NCBI RefSeq assembly: GCF_000171235.2
Contig: NZ_ABEA03000106.1
Span: 1-64,000, forward strand
Reading direction: 5' to 3'
Length of the DNA: 64,000 bases
DNA from: Geminisphaera colitermitum TAV2
GTDB lineage: Bacteria; Verrucomicrobiota; Verrucomicrobiia; Opitutales; Opitutaceae
Position numbers and translations under genes: made by a program. A model generated the notes under the pieces. That model saw only the letters and a program-made list of their open reading frames with translations. It was not told where the DNA came from and ran no database searches. The number at the start of each line of letters is the position of its first letter. Positions within the stretch are counted from its first letter, which is position 1. Positions 61,441 through 64,000 of the stretch are shown here, piece after piece.

Positions 61441-62691
61441 ATGAGCTGGATACAAATCGTCACGGCCATCATCGCTTCGCTCACACTCGTCGGAGTCGCC
61501 ATCGGACGCCTGCCCGCGCTCAAGATGAACCGCGCCACCATCGCGCTCGTCGGGGCCACGTTGCTCGTCGTCATCGGCGCGCTCGGACTGGAGGACGCGT
61601 TTCGCGCCGTGGACTGGAATACGATTCTGCTCCTGTTCGGCATGATGGTGCTCAACGTCAATCTGCGCGCCGCCGGGTTTTTTCAAATTGTCACGTCACG
61701 CGTTCTCCGGCTGGCGCGCACGCCGCGGCGTTTGCTGGCGTTGTTGCTCGCGGTGTCGGGCGGGTTGTCGGCGTTGTTTTTGAATGACACCATCGTCCTC
61801 GTGTTCACGCCGCTCGTGCTGGAAATGGCGGCGGCGTTGCGGCGCAATCCGTTGCCGTATCTCGTCGGCTTGGTGACGGCGGCCAACATCGGCTCGGTCG
61901 CCACCATCACGGGCAATCCGCAAAATATGCTCGTGGGCATGGCGTCGGGCATCGGGTTTGTGGAGTTCACCGTGGCGCTCGCGCCCATCGCGTTCGCCGG
62001 GCTGGCCGTGGCGTGGGGCGTGCTGGTGATCGTGTACCGGCGGGAGTTTCGCGCGGAGGTGTTTGACAACAAGCATGCGCCGGACATTGCGGCGGGGGGG
62101 GAGGGGGAGCGGCGGGAGCTTGTCCAGCCGCGTCGTTTGCGAAAGTCGCTTTTGGCGAGCGCGGTGCTGATAGTTGCTCTCGTATCGGGAATGCCGGTAC
62201 CGCTGGCGGCGGCGTTGTCCGCGGCGCTCCTGCTGATCAGCCGGCGGACGGAACCGGAGACGGTTTTTCAGGAGATCGACTGGTCGCTGCTCGTGTTTTT
62301 TTGCGGACTGTTTGTGGTCACCGGCGCGATCGAACACTCAGGGCTCGGCATGCGTTTGTTTGCCGTGCTGCAACCGCTCGCCGGGCACGGCACCGGGGCG
62401 CTGGCGGCGGTGGCGGTGGTGTTGAGCAATATCGTTTCCAACGTGCCGGCGGTGATGTTGTTTCGCCCGATCGTGCCGGCGTTGCCTGATCCGCATGGCG
62501 CATGGCTCACGCTCGCCGCAACGACCACGCTGGCGGGCAACCTCACGCTGCTCGGTTCGGTGGCGAATCTCATCGTGGCGGAAATTGCGCGCCGCCACGG
62601 CACGCGCCTGGGTTTTGTCGAATACCTGAAAGCGGGCCTGCCCATCGCCGTGCTCACCCTGTTGCTGGCGGTGGCGTGGTTGTCGCGTTAG
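61441..62691 (+). CDS. SLC13/ArsB-type anion permease
   Basis: 416 residues from MSWIQIVTAIIASL; about 11 membrane helices. Ion-transporter superfamily signs: RAVDWNTILLLFGMMVLN, FLNDTIVLVFTPLVLEMA, TAANIGSVATITGNPQNMLVG, EIDWSLLVFFCGLFVVTGAIE and LAGNLTLLGSVANLIVAE. The paired TGNPQN and LLGSVAN loops are typical substrate/cation sites. Substrate could be a dicarboxylate, arsenite or other anion. A cytoplasmic loop contains an AAGGEGERRE segment with a G8 run (62094-62101). Confidence 0.88.
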   Translation: MSWIQIVTAIIASLTLVGVAIGRLPALKMNRATIALVGATLLVVIGALGLEDAFRAVDWNTILLLFGMMVLNVNLRAAGFFQIVTSRVLRLARTPRRLLALLLAVSGGLSALFLNDTIVLVFTPLVLEMAAALRRNPLPYLVGLVTAANIGSVATITGNPQNMLVGMASGIGFVEFTVALAPIAFAGLAVAWGVLVIVYRREFRAEVFDNKHAPDIAAGGEGERRELVQPRRLRKSLLASAVLIVALVSGMPVPLAAALSAALLLISRRTEPETVFQEIDWSLLVFFCGLFVVTGAIEHSGLGMRLFAVLQPLAGHGTGALAAVAVVLSNIVSNVPAVMLFRPIVPALPDPHGAWLTLAATTTLAGNLTLLGSVANLIVAEIARRHGTRLGFVEYLKAGLPIAVLTLLLAVAWLSR

Positions 62692-62767
62692 AGAGGCTTG
62701 TCTGCAAAATGCCCCGGCCAAAGTTCGGATGTGACAAGCGGCGAAGCGCCGCCTAGCCAGTGGACGC

Positions 62768-63259
62768 ATGAGCGACCACGCGCCTCTTGCCTCTCCCGTT
62801 GATCTCATTGCCCAGGCCACCGGCCAGTTTGGCGAACGCCCGTCTTGGGACGATTATTTCATGGCCACCGCCGTGCTCTTGTCCACGCGCAGTCCGTGCG
62901 AGCGTCTGCACGTCGGCTGTGTGCTGGTGAGCGGCGGGGCGCGTCCCAACCGCCTCGTGGCTGCCGGTTACAATGGCTACCTGCCCGGCACGCCGCATGT
63001 GTCGCGCGTGCGCGATGGACACGAGCAGGCGACGGTCCACGCCGAGCAAAACGCCGTGGCCGACGCCGCCCGGCGCGGCAGTTCGCTGGAGGGCTGCGTG
63101 GCTTACGTAACGCATTTTCCGTGCATCAATTGCGCCAAGATCCTGGCGGCGGCGGGCATTGCGGAGATTCGTTTCCGGTCCGACTACAAAAACGATCCGC
63201 TGGTCGAGCCGTTGCTGGCCGACGCGGGCATTGCGATTTGCAAACTGGGCGGAGGTTGA
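62768..63259 (+). CDS. dCMP/cytidine deaminase family protein
   Basis: 163 residues. Zinc deaminase motifs: TVHAEQNAV (His and catalytic Glu) and PCINCAK (two Cys). RPSWDDYFMATAVLLSTRSPCER and AAGYNGYLPGTPH are typical of deoxycytidylate deaminases (ComEB-like), which make dUMP for thymidylate synthesis. Lies 54 bp before the YqgE gene. Confidence 0.93.
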   Translation: MSDHAPLASPVDLIAQATGQFGERPSWDDYFMATAVLLSTRSPCERLHVGCVLVSGGARPNRLVAAGYNGYLPGTPHVSRVRDGHEQATVHAEQNAVADAARRGSSLEGCVAYVTHFPCINCAKILAAAGIAEIRFRSDYKNDPLVEPLLADAGIAICKLGGG

Positions 63260-63312
63260 CGATTTTGTTGCCAATCGTCAGCCCCTTTGCATTCGGTGCT
63301 CCCGCCTTCTCC

Positions 63313-63879
63313 ATGAACGCCCGCCGCCAATCCAAACCCAAAAGCCACGCCGGTTCGCTGCTGGTGGCGCACCCGGTGTTGCGCGACCCGGGGTTCCGCC
63401 GCACGGTCGTGCTGCTTTCCGGGCACGATCCCGAGGGCGCGCTGGGCATCGTGCTCAACCGGCCCATGAACCGGTCGCTCGGCTCACTGGGCGGCGAGTT
63501 TGCCCTTGGGCCGCTTTCCGAGGTGCCGCTTTTCAAGGGCGGCCCCGTCGCGCCGCAACAGGTGTTGCTCTGCGCCTGGCGGTCGCAACTGGGCGGCGAG
63601 TCGGAAGGGTTTCAACTGATGTTTGGCATCGATCCCGACAAGGCCGCCGAACTCGTCGGCCAGCCGGGTGTGGGGCTGCGCGCGTTTTTGGGTTACGCAG
63701 GCTGGTCCGCCGGGCAGTTGGAAAAAGAACTCAAGTCCGACACCTGGGTGGTCAGCAACCTGCCTCCGACCTTGATGGAGACGTCGCCTGATGTCCGCCT
63801 GTGGCGTGAAGTGCTTGGGAACGTCAATGCCGAGTGGCGCCTGCACGCGAACGAACCGGATGATCCGTCGGTGAATTGA
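63313..63879 (+). CDS. YqgE/AlgH family protein
   Basis: 188 residues from MNARRQSKPKSHAGSLL. UPF0301 signatures: GSLLVAHPVLRDPGFRRTVV, GALGIVLNRPMN, PLFKGGPVAPQQVLLC, RAFLGYAGWSAGQLEKEL and DTWVVSNLPPTL. Function of the family is not settled (AlgH was named from alginate regulation). Probably co-transcribed with the deaminase gene. Confidence 0.93.
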   Translation: MNARRQSKPKSHAGSLLVAHPVLRDPGFRRTVVLLSGHDPEGALGIVLNRPMNRSLGSLGGEFALGPLSEVPLFKGGPVAPQQVLLCAWRSQLGGESEGFQLMFGIDPDKAAELVGQPGVGLRAFLGYAGWSAGQLEKELKSDTWVVSNLPPTLMETSPDVRLWREVLGNVNAEWRLHANEPDDPSVN

Positions 63880-63899
63880 TCCGATGAAGCCGGGAGGCA

Positions 63900-63914
63900 G
63901 GGGGGGGGGGGGGG
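63900..63914. repeat. G15 tract
   Basis: Fifteen G followed by AGGGATC, between the YqgE stop and the 3' end of the convergent response-regulator gene. Confidence 0.9.
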
Positions 63915-63952
63915 AGGGATCAAAACCAATACCACAAGCAAAACCGATACGC

Positions 63953-64000
63953 TCAATCCTCCCTCAACGAATACCCCAGGCCACGGTGAGTTTGGATGAT
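63953..64000 (-). CDS. Response regulator, C-terminal fragment (partial)
   Basis: The last 15 codons plus stop of a minus-strand gene continue past the window edge. The residues IIQTHRGLGYSLRED match the end of the OmpR/PhoB-type winged-helix output domain (THRGLGY-x-L). The rest is outside the window. Confidence 0.75.
   Translation of the reverse strand: MIQTHRGLGYSLRED

Overview
The window looks like a chromosome segment of a polysaccharide-degrading Verrucomicrobiota bacterium, most likely an Opitutaceae-type lineage (inference). The signs are four PEP-CTERM-like surface proteins, four pseudopilins of the FTLIELL / H-X9-DG type, a DUF11 protein of the kind shared with chlamydial OmcB, LacI/AraC regulators beside glycosidases, and high-GC coding sequence. 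No rRNA, tRNA or CRISPR array was seen.

Layout. 1-2.8 kb: a GH130 enzyme and its LacI regulator. 2.8-8.1 kb: an accessory island holding a MITE-like insertion, an AlbA/Schlafen-type ATPase, a kinase-fold protein with a small partner, a KilA-N protein and a VapBC-like toxin-antitoxin pair, with scars of a local duplication. 8.2-16.5 kb: pseudopilin, LamG-like protein, a very large glycosidase-like protein, a PEP-CTERM protein and a divergent GH42 beta-galactosidase. 16.6-20.6 kb: envelope proteins (DUF11 protein, porin, and a frameshifted membrane protein). 20.7-23.3 kb: proA and an Old Yellow Enzyme. 23.3-32.4 kb: overlapping GH37, beta-mannosidase and beta-helix genes, then PEP-CTERM, pseudopilin and oligogalacturonate-lyase-like genes under a divergent AraC regulator. 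32.5-36.2 kb: glpK-glpD and yjbQ. 36.3-50.2 kb: a second saccharide region (two LacI regulators, two PEP-CTERM-like proteins, two pseudopilins, a TIM-barrel glycosidase, an oxidoreductase, a serine hydrolase, a beta-helix protein and a beta-propeller). 50.2-58.1 kb: an Mpv17-like membrane protein, a DUF3108 lipoprotein, lutABC split by a DUF1016 nuclease gene, and divergent rhaB. 58.3-64 kb: an unknown HEAT-like exported protein, an isochorismatase-like hydrolase, an SLC13-type permease, dCMP deaminase, a YqgE protein and the 3' end of a response regulator.

How it fits together. Most of the window serves capture and breakdown of plant polysaccharides (mannan, galactoside and pectin-like substrates), with the downstream kinase RhaB, and LutABC able to oxidise the lactate that can arise from lactaldehyde. 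Surface PEP-CTERM LamG proteins and pseudopilins recur next to the enzymes as a module.

The most striking signal is not a gene. About 25 homopolymeric G/C tracts of 8-18 bases are spread over 64 kb, nearly all of the form G(n)AG and mostly read as C-tracts in the sense strand. They sit just upstream of starts or inside the first codons of genes. One 15-C tract splits a membrane-protein gene by a single base. This looks like a genome-wide set of slippage-prone (phase-variable or regulatory) sites. Palindromic REP/MITE-like elements are also abundant, including one inserted in frame in the GH42 gene and one whose empty target site is preserved nearby.
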